The notes below the pieces were generated by a model. That model ran no database searches. It was not told the DNA's origin and saw only the letters and a list, made by a program, of their open reading frames with translations. Positions 25,399 to 37,604 of a DNA stretch of 64,000 nucleotides are shown piece by piece (the first letter of the stretch is position 1; every line of letters starts with the position of its first letter). Source of the DNA: Numida meleagris (lineage: Eukaryota; Chordata; Aves; Galliformes; Numididae); NCBI RefSeq assembly GCF_002078875.1, contig NC_034410.1, forward strand, positions 82,527,258-82,591,257. The letters run 5' to 3'. The position numbers and the translations under genes are program-made.

Positions 25399-27393
25399 TT
25401 TTTTTGGTTGTTGTTGCTTTGCTTCTTTTTAAATTCATTTCTTCTGGCACAGACAGCAATAAAAAAATAAAAATAAAAATCAGAAAATATCTTTCAGTTC
25501 TGTTTACACTTACTATCAAGATAGGGTCAGTCCTTTGAGCTTTGGAATATGGGTTTTCACACAGTCCAGGAAAGCTTCTCTGTATTCTGTTTATTTTGAA
25601 AATAAATGATTTTTTTTCCTGTCAGATTTAGTATTTTACAGCTTATTTACATAAGATGTTAACAATGGGGGAGATTTAAGCTGACAATGTCTCCTTAAGT
25701 TAAGACTAGTTAATTCTACAGTCTAATAAACCCAAACATTCCTATAAATACTATGAACTTTTCCTTCACATCTCGACTAGCTTAACATGGCTCCCTTTGA
25801 GAGAAAGTCATCAGGTTCCTTTACAAAGCTGACAGAGGAATGGAGAGCCATCCAAAAGCTGGACCACCTTTGAATCTCACTATTATTATGGAAAGGAACT
25901 GGCTTTCCAGCCAGCATAGTACAAATATACATACATATATCTCCCTCTCTATTGCCAGTACAATGGCACTAATACTAGAAATAAAATTCTTAAAATGGGG
26001 ATACTGCAGGAGGTCAACAGGTAGACAAGCCTAAGAAACATGGCTTACAATACATAGTGAGAACATGACCGATTAGGCAAAGTTGCTAAAATAAAGCAAT
26101 TTAAATAAGCCTGAAGAGAAACTTTCTCTTTCATAAAGGGGAATACCTTTCTGCTGCTTTAATGTTAACAAACTCTTTTAGTTGACTGCCATCATCACAA
26201 GCAATGACATTATTGCATTTGTCCTTTTTCCATGAATCTTTTGAAGGGAATCGATGACACTTTTCACAGAAGAAGAAATGGAGGGATTGGTCATGCGAGG
26301 ACAGCATCAACAATGTAAAGATAACCCAAGCACGTGGTGACCTTGCTCAGTGCTCTGTCTGCCTAGTACATTCCATGCCCCAGGAAAAAGCAAAGATGGG
26401 GGCTGAATTGGTCAAAGGGGTCATCGTCATTCTCTGCATCCTGACACACAGAGCAGAAAAGCTACACTGCCTGTTACTTCTTGCCAGGTAAATATTGAGA
26501 TGCTATCCTTTGTTGTTTAGGCATAAATTGTTCAGGTGACGATGCCCTTTGGCTGAGTCCTAGTGTTTTTGCATTCAGAACTTCCATTCCAGTCTAAATG
26601 TTACACACAGCTGCCTACATCAGATTGAGCGGTCTATTTTAACTTTCCAAAAATAAGAATTCACATCCTTTAAAAACATTCAAATTATTTGCACTGCCAA
26701 GGTCTTTCCCTGCCTCCTTGACATCTCTTCCTGCATTGGGATGTAGGATGAAATTCCCTGCTCTTTTGAAAGGACTGAAAACAGCTATAATATACAAGGA
26801 GAGGAAGGGGAGTTGCTTCTTGTAGCTTTAAAGAAGCATCCTCTAACTGTCTGTAATTTGTCCTCAGCACTGTCCTTGCTCTTTGCTTCCAGTCCCCTCT
26901 GGCTTTAGCAGAGCTTTGCTGGAGACCTTCCAGTCATTTACAGGAACAAAAAGTTTAAAAATAAAATAGGAGCTTTGATCAAGTAAGAAGTTCAGTGAGG
27001 AAGGAAAAAGGGAAACACAAGCAATGACAACTCAGGCGGAAAGCGAGGCGAAAAGCAGGTTCATTATGAGCTGACAAACATTTCTATGCCTGTTTGCAAA
27101 GCCAAAACTGTCCCTGGTGTTCTTTCTACTCCCAAAATGTCCTGCATTCGCAGTGAAAAATATGTTTTATTTTCACCTCTGGCTCTCCTCCAACTGCCAG
27201 TATTCTTTGCTTTTTCAATTGCAAAATGTTTTTCATTTTTTGTTTTTCTTTTTGCAGGACCTTTCAACTGTACTAAACTGTGTGTGCACAGATTCAATTC
27301 AGAAGAGAAGTATCACTTCTTTAATTTCAGTTTATTGACATCCAATTCTCCCTCTCTCTCTGCCCCTATATTTACTTATGTCTTAAATTGCAG

Positions 27394-27452
27394 TAGCCAT
27401 GCCAGCTGCTGCTAATAGAGAGATACTTCATTATTTTTCTGTTATTAAGGAG
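27394..27452 (+). other. Speculative plus-strand exon (59 bp)
   Basis: A pyrimidine-rich acceptor ending TTGCAG precedes this segment and a consensus GTAAGT donor after GGAG follows it. The third frame has no stop and reads AMPAAANREILHYFSVIKE, ending in phase 0. No family is recognised. Supporting neighbours in the same phase were not found, and similar splice pairs occur by chance in the window. Confidence 0.12.
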
Positions 27453-30400
27453 GTAAGTAGGCTGATGTGAAAAGTCAGAGTGCCAGCCTCAGCATGTTGG
27501 GTTTTTTTTGAGATGCACCCAACTTTGCATATTTTGGGTGACATACAATTGCAAAAGCCTCTCCTAGATTCTGACCATTCTAAGCAACCTCTATGCAAGC
27601 ACCTCATTCACATTTGTGAAGAAGAAAACACCTACTCCATACATGTGGTCGGCATCATTCAAGACATCCAAATATATCAGTGCTCAGGGCATGCCCTAAA
27701 ATATAGACCGAGCAAAGACCACCGTGGCTCTGGAGAGTGCACTTCAGCCAGCAGTCTGGGTATTCATACAGCCTTCTAAATGTGGGGGCTGCTTAAGCCA
27801 AAATATCTGCAAATGAGCTCTGATCACCCCGTCTTGAGGTGTTTACTAAATTTACAAAAAGTAACTCAGTAAAATCACTGCTACATCAATGGAAAGTAGA
27901 ACTGAACAGGAGGAAGATATGAAGACTTCCCTCTAGAAAATACAAAACTACAAGGCTGGTGTGACTTATTCTTTTGTTTGATTAACTTTCAGATCATGTT
28001 TTACTACTGAAAGGGAAGAAAAGCACAAATAATCCAAAATGAATGCATAGGCCTGGAAAGGTCCCTGGGAGGATGCCCTTTTTTTAGGTTCAAATATATG
28101 ATTTGACCTGTGGTGATCGTGGGAAAGCCAAATTGTGGCAAAAAATATCAATGAAAGCAAATGCAGATGGTGGAAATATGGATGTTCTTGAGCAATACTG
28201 TTTCCATTTTGACAACTACCTTTATTTCCAAAAGCACACTCTTTTTAATCCATATGCCAATTAAATCAATAGAAATTGCGTGTCTGCTTGCTATTATGTA
28301 TTTCACAAAAATCTTCAGCAAAAATATTTAGCAAAAATGTTTATTTTTGGGGAACTATAGTGACATAGTTTAATACTTACTATTTTAAAATTACTGCATA
28401 CATATGTATATATGGATGAAGAAACTTGTTATGTCTGTAGAGCTCTGTTTTATAAAACCAGAAATGACTACCAGATCATTTACTTCAATCTGTTATGCCA
28501 CAAAAGTCTGTCAAGCCTGCTTCAACCCGACAACTTACATTTTGCTATGGCACATCTTCTAGCGAGGCATCACGGTCTTTACTTGCAAACTTCAAGAACC
28601 TGTCATCTTATCCCAATAGCTAATCACTCTCCCTGTTAAAAACACGTGCACTGTTTCTCTTATGAATTTATCTAGCTTTCAGTTCCAGCCTTTGTTTCTC
28701 GTTATGCTTCCCTCTGCAAGATTAAAGGGCCTATTCAGAACCCATCATTTTCTTCTTGTAAAATCACCTGCGAACTTCACTCACCTGGTTTCCTCTCTGT
28801 AATAATGCTAAGCAAATTGAGCTCTGGAAGTCTCACATTAGAAGACATATGTTACTGTTTTTTGGTCTTGATTTGCAACCCTTTATCTATGTTTTCAACA
28901 TCATTCTTGAAGTATACACAGGAGAACCATGTATGCCATAACAAACATCTGAGTAATCTTCCATATGTCAGTGAACTCCCATCTACCTTACAAGTCACAA
29001 AACAAAGATACTGAACCCAGATTAGTACAAAGAGCAAGTACAGGATATGAGTACATGAATATTTTGCTCACAGACTTAATTCTCGTGTCTTATATATGGC
29101 TAAAACTCATGACTCTACTACAGCAGCAACCAGGTAATCTGGTACAAAAATTCTTTCCAGTATTTGATGGCTTTGTATAATGGACAGTAGCAAAGGAATG
29201 ATGGAACTAGAATGTATGACTTTCCTTCCCCTTGCTAAGCTGTCCAACAGAAAAGTACTACTATTAGTGAGAGACCACCTGGGGTGGAGTTCAGGATCAG
29301 ATTAAAAACAGCAGCCGCTCATTCCAACTTCCAGTGGGTTACCACACACACAGCCTTCCCCCTTGAGCACTGCAGTTCCCCAGCACCTCCACCTTCCCAC
29401 CATTCAAAGAACCAGGAGACACACTACCCCTTCACATTCATTTTCACATCTTGACCTTGCCAGTGTCACTCATCTACATCAACAGACAGCTTCAACATGC
29501 GATGAGAACAGACTATTTTCAAGTAGATTTCAGTGGCAGTGATTCAAACTTCACCATTATCTGGACTTACACCCAGCACAGATAAAGTCTTCTGAAATAA
29601 GAACAAAACAGATGAAGAAATGTGTTAAACTTGACTTTAAACTTAAATGTTGTAAAAAATTCAAGTGTAAGGGAGGAAATAGTCAATGGGAAAACCCTGG
29701 ATTTTCTGCTGTATGTAAGAGTAAAGTAGCCACAAGATGTCTTACTGACTGTCATCACAAAATTCAAGATTAAGGATGTAAGGGAAATGCACCTGTACAG
29801 GTGGGTTGTATGCAATCCTTTCTACTGCCTGTATGTGCCCACCTAAGACCTGGTTATATTCACATACTGTTTGTATTCAGACCTGGTGGCTCTCACAGGA
29901 AACTGGAAAGCTGGTGAAGGACTCTTTCATAACTGAGGGATATCACCGAGTTCCTGCACAGTGAGAGTTATAGGGTTACAAATGCTGCTGCTTTATGCTG
30001 CTCTTCAGAATCCTCGGGCAATCACCCCAGAAAACCACACTGCAAATAACAGTGCTGTAGCGCTGGAACAGCCAGTATGTCCGCTCACAACAGTGTTGCT
30101 CTCTAGTTATCGTACAGAAATGCTCATACAGAACCAAAATCAGTTAGCAGCTAAGAACCTGGATGCCAGTTACAATATATTAAGTCTTCAAGCTGAGCAA
30201 CTCTAATTCAGTTTTTAAAAGCTCAGCCAAGATTTCATTCCATAACCAACAAAACAAGAATGTACATAGGCATCAGTTTCTCACCACCTTTTTGCTACAG
30301 GCACTCACAGCTTGCATTGGTCTTGTTGGCTGCATTCCAAGAATTGCTCCTACTGCATAACAACCATACAAATCCATGGAGGGCTGATATTCAATTTTCT

Positions 30401-32454
30401 TTCAGCCCACTCTGTTGGATTCCTTATTCACAGCTATGCTAATTGCTGTGCAAAATTTGGAATGGATCTCTACTACCCCAGATGTCTACCCCCTGCATCT
30501 CTCCTGAGTACACGCAGAGAACATGGCTGAGTCCTGCAATTAAGAAAAGGTTATAAAATGGGTTGTGGTTTGAGGTTATTTTTGTACATTTGTTTTTGGT
30601 TTTGTAGAAGTGCATACAGCAGTGGTGTGAAAGACATTTGTAACGTCATTAGCTTCCTCTTACCTTTAAAGTCACAGGGTAATAGCAAAGAATCTCAGGA
30701 GTTCACTACCTATAATCCAGGGATGGTAAAAGGACTCTGGGACCATGACACAATTCTTCATAAGGCAAGAGAACCCAAGGCAATTCAACCTCCTGCCAAA
30801 CATGACAAATATTTCCTCATGGGAATTCAGAGAGGAAGAGAAAGCACAGAGGAAAAAAAAATTGTCACTGAAACACGCCAGTAAGCCTCTATGAATCAAA
30901 AGAGCAGTTAAAAAGATAATCTCATGACAATGATATGCCAGAATGCCTCACTTTCAGTTGAAAGCTTCCCATTAAGACCTCACTCTGGGATGCTCTGGAC
31001 TCATTTGTACTTGTCTACAGGGCTCAGTAGTCATAATGCTCAATGGAAGAAAACAATACTTTTCAGAAATATGTTTGAAATTGTCTTACCAAATAAATGC
31101 TTCCAGCATAAGGAAGAAGCCACATCGTCTTAGCCAGTATACACTACAGACATATAAAGACTTCTTCTATGAGAATATCTATAAAGACATTCTCATGGAA
31201 TTTACATGAATAAGGACTTGCATCTCATTCTCCAATAATGTCTCACCGATTTTCCCACTCTGCTAAGTAAGATGTTTTACAGAAGCACTCCAAGTGTACT
31301 TGGAACAGAAAAGAGACTTATCTTACAAGTTTTACCATATTCCTTTTGTAACAAACATGCCAAGTGTTTTGTGTGTGGACGCAGCTCTAATCACCACATA
31401 ACAACTTTCCAGGAAGAGAAGCTACTGTTTATTATACAGTGTTGGCAAATATGCTGGCTACCAGAATCTCTGGCACTTTGAGCCAAGGTTGAGAGATACG
31501 CTCTCTACAGGTCCTCGCACATCAGAGAGAAATCCTTTTTTGTTACCATAGTTGTGTTAGCTCAATAGATAGAAGCCTAGGACAGCCACCCCAGGAAAAA
31601 AAATGCTAAGTTTTCCTCCAACTATGGGCTGTGATTATTCAAGTCAATCCATGATTGGATAAGGATAAGCAAGCTTTCCTCTTACATTTACAGCTTGCAA
31701 CTGTACAATTTCAATGTTCTTCAAGAAGTTACTGTTTTTGTCTCAAAGGCACAGCTAATCAGCTCAAAATCAACAGTTCGTGCTTTAACTGTTGGCCAAG
31801 ATTAAATTCTATTTCCATTTAGGCCATGGGGTGCCATGTGGGTGCAATACATTTTCTGTCTCCTAGATTAGCTCATCATTGCACTTTTCAGTAATTAGCA
31901 GACTGAGCAGAACAGGCCAGACTTGCATAGATCATGGAGATTAATCTAATTACAGCTTCTAAGAAAATTCCTTAAACTTCCCCCTCTCAAGAGGGCATGA
32001 TTGTGCAATTATGTATGGGAGTTGCTTACTCTAGTTAACCTTCCACAGAGTTATCAAGAAGACATCTCTCACCAGCATTACATCCACACTGTTGTATAAA
32101 AAGGGGTGGATGGTTGTGTTTGTGAGCATTATGGTTAGTGCAAGATGGATATTATCTTCTGATTTCCATACACTTTCACCATTATACAGACCTGCACAGA
32201 AGCTGGCTGCCATATTATCCCAGGAGTATTATTTGGAAACCATGGTCAGAGAGGTCACAAACAGTTCTGGAAGGCCCCCTAAGCAGCTTTGGGGAGCTTC
32301 CTATGAGACCTAGTCAACCAGAAACAAAATAGTTTGTTTGCCTCAGTCTCCTGTAATAAGAGTTCTCAACACACTACCCAAATTTAAGAAGGCAAAGGCA
32401 GGGACTGGCATAATGAACTGCCCACTGTAGGAGAATATCAAGTTTCAGACCATG

Positions 32455-34104
32455 TGATTGTATGTAAGTCCACGGGACCTGACAAGATCAAAGAATGGCT
32501 TGGGTTGGAAGGGACAACATGATTATCTTGCTCCAAACCTCTGCCATGGGCAGGGCTACCACTCACCAGATCAGGCTGCCCAGCGCCCCATCCAACTCAG
32601 CTTTGAACACCTCCAGGAACAGGGCATAGACAGCTTCTCTGGGCAGCCTGTTCCTGTGCCTCATCACTGGAATAGAGATGAATCCAAGGATCCTAAGGGA
32701 GATGGCAGATTAAGTTGCTAAGTCGTGTCTATCTGATGAAGTTCCAACTAACAGGGAAGTTTAAGCCCCCATTCTTAAAAACGTAAAAAGGAAGACTCGG
32801 GGAACTATATGCCAGTCAGTCTCATCTCTGTACCAGGCAAGATCATGGAGCAGATCCTTCTGGAAATTATGCTATGGCACACAGAAAACAAAAAGGAAGC
32901 CAACATGGCTTCACTAGGGGCAAATTGTGCCTGACAAAGTTGGTGGCCTTCTGTTACAGGGTTACAGCATTTGTGGATTAGGAAATAACAACTGATACCA
33001 TCTGCCTGGACTTGTGCAAAGCACTGCCTACAAATTGAAGACAAAAGGATTTGACAGAAGGACCACCTGGTGGATAAAGAACTGTCTGGATGGTCGCACT
33101 CTGAGAGCTGCAGTCAAAGTCTTGATGTCTGGGTGGAAATCAGTGATAAGTGGCATTCGTTAGGGGTCAGCACTGGGACCAGCATTACTTAACAGCTCTC
33201 TTGGTGTGTGACAGTGGGGTTGAGTGCAATCTCAGCAAGTTTGCCAACAACACCAAGTTAAGTAGTGCATTTGGCACTCTGGGGCAAAGGGATGCCAACC
33301 AGAGGGACCTTAACAGGATTGAGATGTGGGCCCTTGTGAACCTAATGAAGTTCAGCACAGCCAAGTGCAAAGCCCTGCACCTGATTTGAGGCAAACCCAA
33401 ACATGAATACAGGCTGGGAATGAGTGGATTGAGAACAGCCTTGCAGAGAAGGACTTAGGGGGTTCTGGTGGATGAAAAGCTAGATATGAGCCAGCAGTGT
33501 GCACTTGCAGCCCAGAAGGCCAATAGTATCCTGGGCTGTGCCAGAAGAAGCATGAGGAAGGAGATACTCCCCATCTACTTCACCCTGATGGGATCCCACC
33601 TGGAATATTATGTTCAGCTTTGAGGCCTGCATCATATGAAAGACATGAAACTTTTGAAATGGGTCCAGAGAAAGGTAATCACAGGGCTGAAGCACCTCTC
33701 TTATGAATAAAGTCTGAGAAAGTTGGAATTGTTCAGTGTAGGGAAGATAAGACTCTGGGGAGACCCCATTGCTGCATTTCAGTACTTAAATTAGGCCAAT
33801 AGGAAAGTTGGAGAGGGACTCTGTCAAGGAGTACACTGACAGGACAAGAGGTTATTGGTTTAAACTAGGAGATAGTATATTTAGATTAGATATTAGGAAG
33901 AAATTCTTTACTCAGATGGTGGTGAGACACTGGAACATGTTGCCCAGAGAACTTGTGGATGCCCCTTCCCTGGAGGTGTTCAAAGCCAGGCTGGGTGGGG
34001 CTTTGAGTAACCTGGTCCAGAGGAAGGTGTGCCTGGCCATGGCAGGCATTTGGAACTAGATGTTTGGAAATTTCAACCCAAAATATTCCATGATACTATG
34101 ATAT
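32455..34104 (+). mobile_element. Longest CR1 copy (host of a nested CR1)
   Basis: Sense CR1, about 1.45 kb excluding the insertion at 32489-32672. It begins in the reverse transcriptase part of ORF2, at the conserved GTCCACGGGACC segment, and resumes after the insertion with AATCCAAGGATCCTAAGGGA, then GGGGAACTATATGCCAGTCA, the palm-domain region (33150-33389, open frame including KCKALHL), [23 protein letters not shown] residues near 33465-33525, and the C-terminal region (33808-34059, with FRLDIRKKFFTQMVVRHWN). The tail ends in CATGATACTATGAT at about 34104. Several stops and frameshifts break ORF2, and the two catalytic aspartates of the FADD motif are replaced by Asn-Asn (33246-33251), so it is dead. 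Confidence 0.95.
32489..32672 (-). mobile_element. CR1 3' end nested in another CR1
   Basis: Antisense CR1 of about 184 bp: AAAGAATGGCTTGGGTTGGA at its 3' end (low coordinates), then TGCCATGGGCAGGGCTACCA, CAGATCAGGCTGCCCAG and GCTTCTCTGGGCAGCCTGTT, ending 5'-truncated at CCTCATCAC. It lies inside the reverse transcriptase region of the sense CR1: the host sequence stops at GACCTGACAAGAT and continues after the insert at AGATGAATCC, which suggests a short duplicated AGAT at the target. The insert must be younger than its host. Confidence 0.9.
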
Positions 34105-37050
34105 GACAATCAGAAAATACATTGCCTGGTAAAGATATGCACAGGTACAGCAGGTTCACTTCTCCTGCAAAATCACTGCAAATAGCCTGACCCATATCTT
34201 CATTTTTTTGCATAGGATCAACAGGAGACAGATCTCAGCACTGCAAATATATCCTTCTCTGCAGAAAGTCAGATGTAATTGGAAAAAAAAAAAATCTGCA
34301 GATTGTAAAGAAAATTCTCAAGAACTGCCACTTTTCTACCCAATTATTTTTCATCATCCCTAACCATGAGTTAGACTATCTGCCATCTTATCAGTGATCT
34401 TTATTCAGTCTGAAGTATTCTAAAGACTCCAGGAATATATTATTGTTGTTTTGTATTTAGTTTGTCTTTTATCATTCAAGCTGTGCAGTAGCTTGAAAAC
34501 AGAGAAGTTCTATTTCGACTTAGAGGTACAATTTGCTTAGAAATGTTGTAACATGTCAAATACATTCATAGCTGCTCTCAGGTAGACATGATTTAGAAGT
34601 AAAATTAGGTTCATTCTCTCACTTCCCTTCTTCAACTAAACGTAAGTACATGAGAAAAATGAACATATTTCAATGACTGACTGGTGAGTGGTTCACTAAG
34701 AGCTGTGGTAATTTAACTGCAAAAGCTCAAACTTAACTCAAATTTACACACAATAATTGAGAAAGTAAACAGTATTGATTTTAGCTCAGTATCTTCTTTC
34801 CATCAAGGACGGAGAGAAGCGAGTCTTGGAACTTTCTGACTGAATCAATTTAATGGAACTAGCCTTGAAAGACCTCTTTTCCATCATGATCATATTGTGT
34901 TAGTGGGAAAATAATACTCTAAAACCAAGGCATAGTATAGAAAAAGACGGCCATGTAATATATATATTTTCTTCACAAACCGATATATCACTCATGCATG
35001 CACTTTTTAATAGTCACATAGTTCATGGTCACATAGTCACATAGAATTGTGTCACAAATACCTTAGAAACAGCACAAAAGTATAGACAGAAACTGTTTCA
35101 TAAAATTGGTGTCTCATATGTGAAATCTGCAAGTCTTGAAAACAATCTCTTTAATACAAATACATACATCTAAATACAGAAGACAATAATTTATATCTAA
35201 TAGTGACCTTGGGAGGAGGCCAGTAGTGTCACAGAGCATTATTTGTATGGCAGTCAAGGCTTACAGAGAAGTATGTGAGCAATTTTCTTTTTTTAAAAAG
35301 AAAAGCACTTTTTCACCAAGGAATATAACAGAGCTTTCAAGTTGAACTTCTTAGAGGCAAATCGAAACAAATGGTCCCTGATCATTCCAAAATTTTTGTC
35401 TAAATAAAATCCTTCCCTAATTCAGTGAACCAGATAACGTGCAAAAAAATGTTTAAACAGCTTCTGAGTTACACACTACGTAACAAAACAAAAAGGTGAA
35501 TTTGGTAAAGGTGACATGGAGGAGAAATTATTTGGAGTTTCCGAAAGCTTTACGTAATGATCCTCAGAGAAGATTTATTTGGAAAAGTCAGTCAAACTTC
35601 TTGTTAGCTCACAGTAGGAACCAAAAACTGAAAAGTAACAGAAACCAAACAGACAAACAGACAACTTCTTCAAGTTGAGCAAAAATCCTTGGTAAGTCAC
35701 ACCAGGATGTTTGCAGAGACAAGTAGCAGCTCATATGCTTATTACTGAATCACAAAGAACATTAAATCAAGCTTCTGGACAACACCAGTATTTTCTTTCT
35801 AGTTGTTATAAATTACAAGAAGTTTTGAAAAAATAAAAAAAATCAGACTATATTAGGGAATCAAGCAGCAAAACAGCAGAAAAATATTGTGATTTTGTTG
35901 TTGTTGTTCTTTTTGGTTGTGTTTTTTTGTTGTTGCTTGCATTTAAAGTAATTCGAGCATCATCCAAAAAAAAAAAGAAAAAGAAAAGAAAACAACAGCA
36001 CTATTCTCACACATGCATGCATTTGGATTTTTTTTTTTTTACTATCTTCAAGACAAGACTGTGACAGCAATGGTAAGTCAGTAAGAGTCTTTCAGTGGGA
36101 CAATTTCACAGCAACAGATGAAGACAACATTAACCTGGAAACTACTGCCTAGCTCCAGGTGGACAAGAGCACAACCAATGCAGTGGCAGAACCAATGAAG
36201 TAAGCGATGAAAGGGATGTCACAAAAAGTACCTATAGGCTTGGTAATAGTGAACTAACCTTCACTGAAACAGTGAGACAAAACATTCAATTAAATAGCAC
36301 AGGTGGACAAGTACTGTTTTTAACACTTCTGGACTTACTGGATTAGAACATATGGAGGGACAGTGAATAAACAAATAAAAGACAAAGTCCAAAGAAGTCT
36401 CAGCAGAAAGAGAAGCCTGTGACAGAGCACAACACAAGACTGAGTAGCAGTACCAGTATCTGCCCTGTGAGCTGCTGGCATTTCATTCAGCAGGAAATAA
36501 GAACGTCTGGGTTGTGAGAAACATATCAGGGCTCTACAGATAGTCAAGACAGACCAGCAAGACAAAAGCAAATCACTACAATTTGGAGCCCTCTGAGTTG
36601 CCACCAAGTCAGGTGAGTAACACTGAACATGACCTGGAAAGGAAGCAGCAGTTACAGAAACGAACTGAACCACCCTGCAGAGGGATCATCAAAAAGGTCT
36701 GGGGAATCAGGCAGCAATCCAAGCTGAAAGATAAAACAGCCCTAAGACTCAAAAAGGTCTCAAACAAGCAACAGCCAGATTTCCTGAACCTGTAAACAAA
36801 GAGGAGCAATGCTGCTGTCACCTACATGGAACACAGAGAAGCATGTGTGCCACATACAGATTGAAATACACTGATTAATTTGAAGACTGATCATTCTAAT
36901 TACTGTATTTTATTAATTGCAATGTTGCTTGTGAATTCCCATTATTATCACTGTTTGCTTGGGAAATGAATTTGCAGGACAGTGCTTAAAGATCCTCTTT
37001 GCGGTGACCTGGGAGCAATTATTATGTTATGCATGTTCCCTGGTTATATG
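34105..37050. other. Unique noncoding block
   Basis: No gene or interspersed repeat recognised. Simple sequence at 34269-34283 (A-rich), 35893-35940 (GTT-rich), 35965-35998 (A-rich) and 36028-36040 (T13). A threefold GTCACATAG-like repeat lies at about 35011-35046. The longest frame, 112 codons on the minus strand at 36335-36673, has no recognised domain. Confidence 0.5.
35893..36040. repeat. Low-complexity GTT-, A- and T-rich cluster
   Basis: A (GTT)n-type tract at 35893-35940 is followed 25 nt later by an A-rich tract with GAAAA units (35965-35998) and then T13 at 36028-36040. The first two are roughly inverse complements, so a loose hairpin is possible. Simple sequence only. Confidence 0.8.
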
Positions 37051-37604
37051 TAAGTTGCTCCAAAAGTAATGCCTCCTGTTTACTTCCATGGAAACTACAA
37101 CAGACACAAAGAGCACAACAGCACTGTTTGACAGAGCAAATTCTCAGCTACAAAACACTGTTTTTCAACATAGCCACCACTTTTAGCTCTGCATTTTCAC
37201 CAGCAATGAAGAAGAGCTTGCATGCCACACTTGTAAACATCTGCACCAGAGGAGTTGACCCGCTGCCGCTGTTGCCACCAGTGAAACACACCACCCACTC
37301 CCTCACTGTGCTCACATCCGTTGGTTGGTTGCCATAAATGTTCAGCAAGCATTGATTAATATCAGCGGGTACAATTTTTTCTGCATAGAAGGATTCAGTG
37401 GCACACTTTTGCTTCATATGCACCTCACATCAAATGCTATTTTGTCAGACTGCCCCTCAGCTGCCATCTGTCACATGACAACAACATATAACGAAATATT
37501 GGCAAGAAGGTTCAACCCCTACTGCCATACCACCAATATCTTCCTCTGACACTGTGGGCCAACATAATAAAATAAGAGGCATTACTTTCAGAGCAGCCCT
37601 CGTA
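37051..37604 (-). mobile_element. Non-autonomous mariner (Galluhop-type), copy 1
   Basis: About 550 bp flanked by TA at 37051-37052 and 37603-37604, the mariner target duplication. The ends are imperfect inverted repeats: AGTTGCTCCAAAAGTAATGC on the left matches the complement of GGCATTACTTTCAGAGCAGC on the right. On the minus strand a remnant frame (37148-37423) keeps the N-terminal transposase region with INQCLLNIYGNQPTDVSTVR, which resembles the mariner helix-turn-helix DNA-binding domain, and then jumps to a segment with MFTSVACKLFFIAGENAE. The DD(34)D catalytic domain is missing, so the copy could move only with transposase from elsewhere. Family name from memory of chicken repeats. Confidence 0.9.

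Larger units (their letters stand above)
22011..32454. other. Unique noncoding block, about 10.4 kb
   Basis: No CR1, mariner or LTR recognised. It holds a G/T-rich tract at 25368-25432 and speculative splice-flanked segments at 27394-27452 (plus) and 28785-28848 (minus). Frames of up to 109 codons (27086-27415, plus) have no recognisable domain and are partly driven by pyrimidine tracts. I infer intergenic or intronic DNA. Confidence 0.5.
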
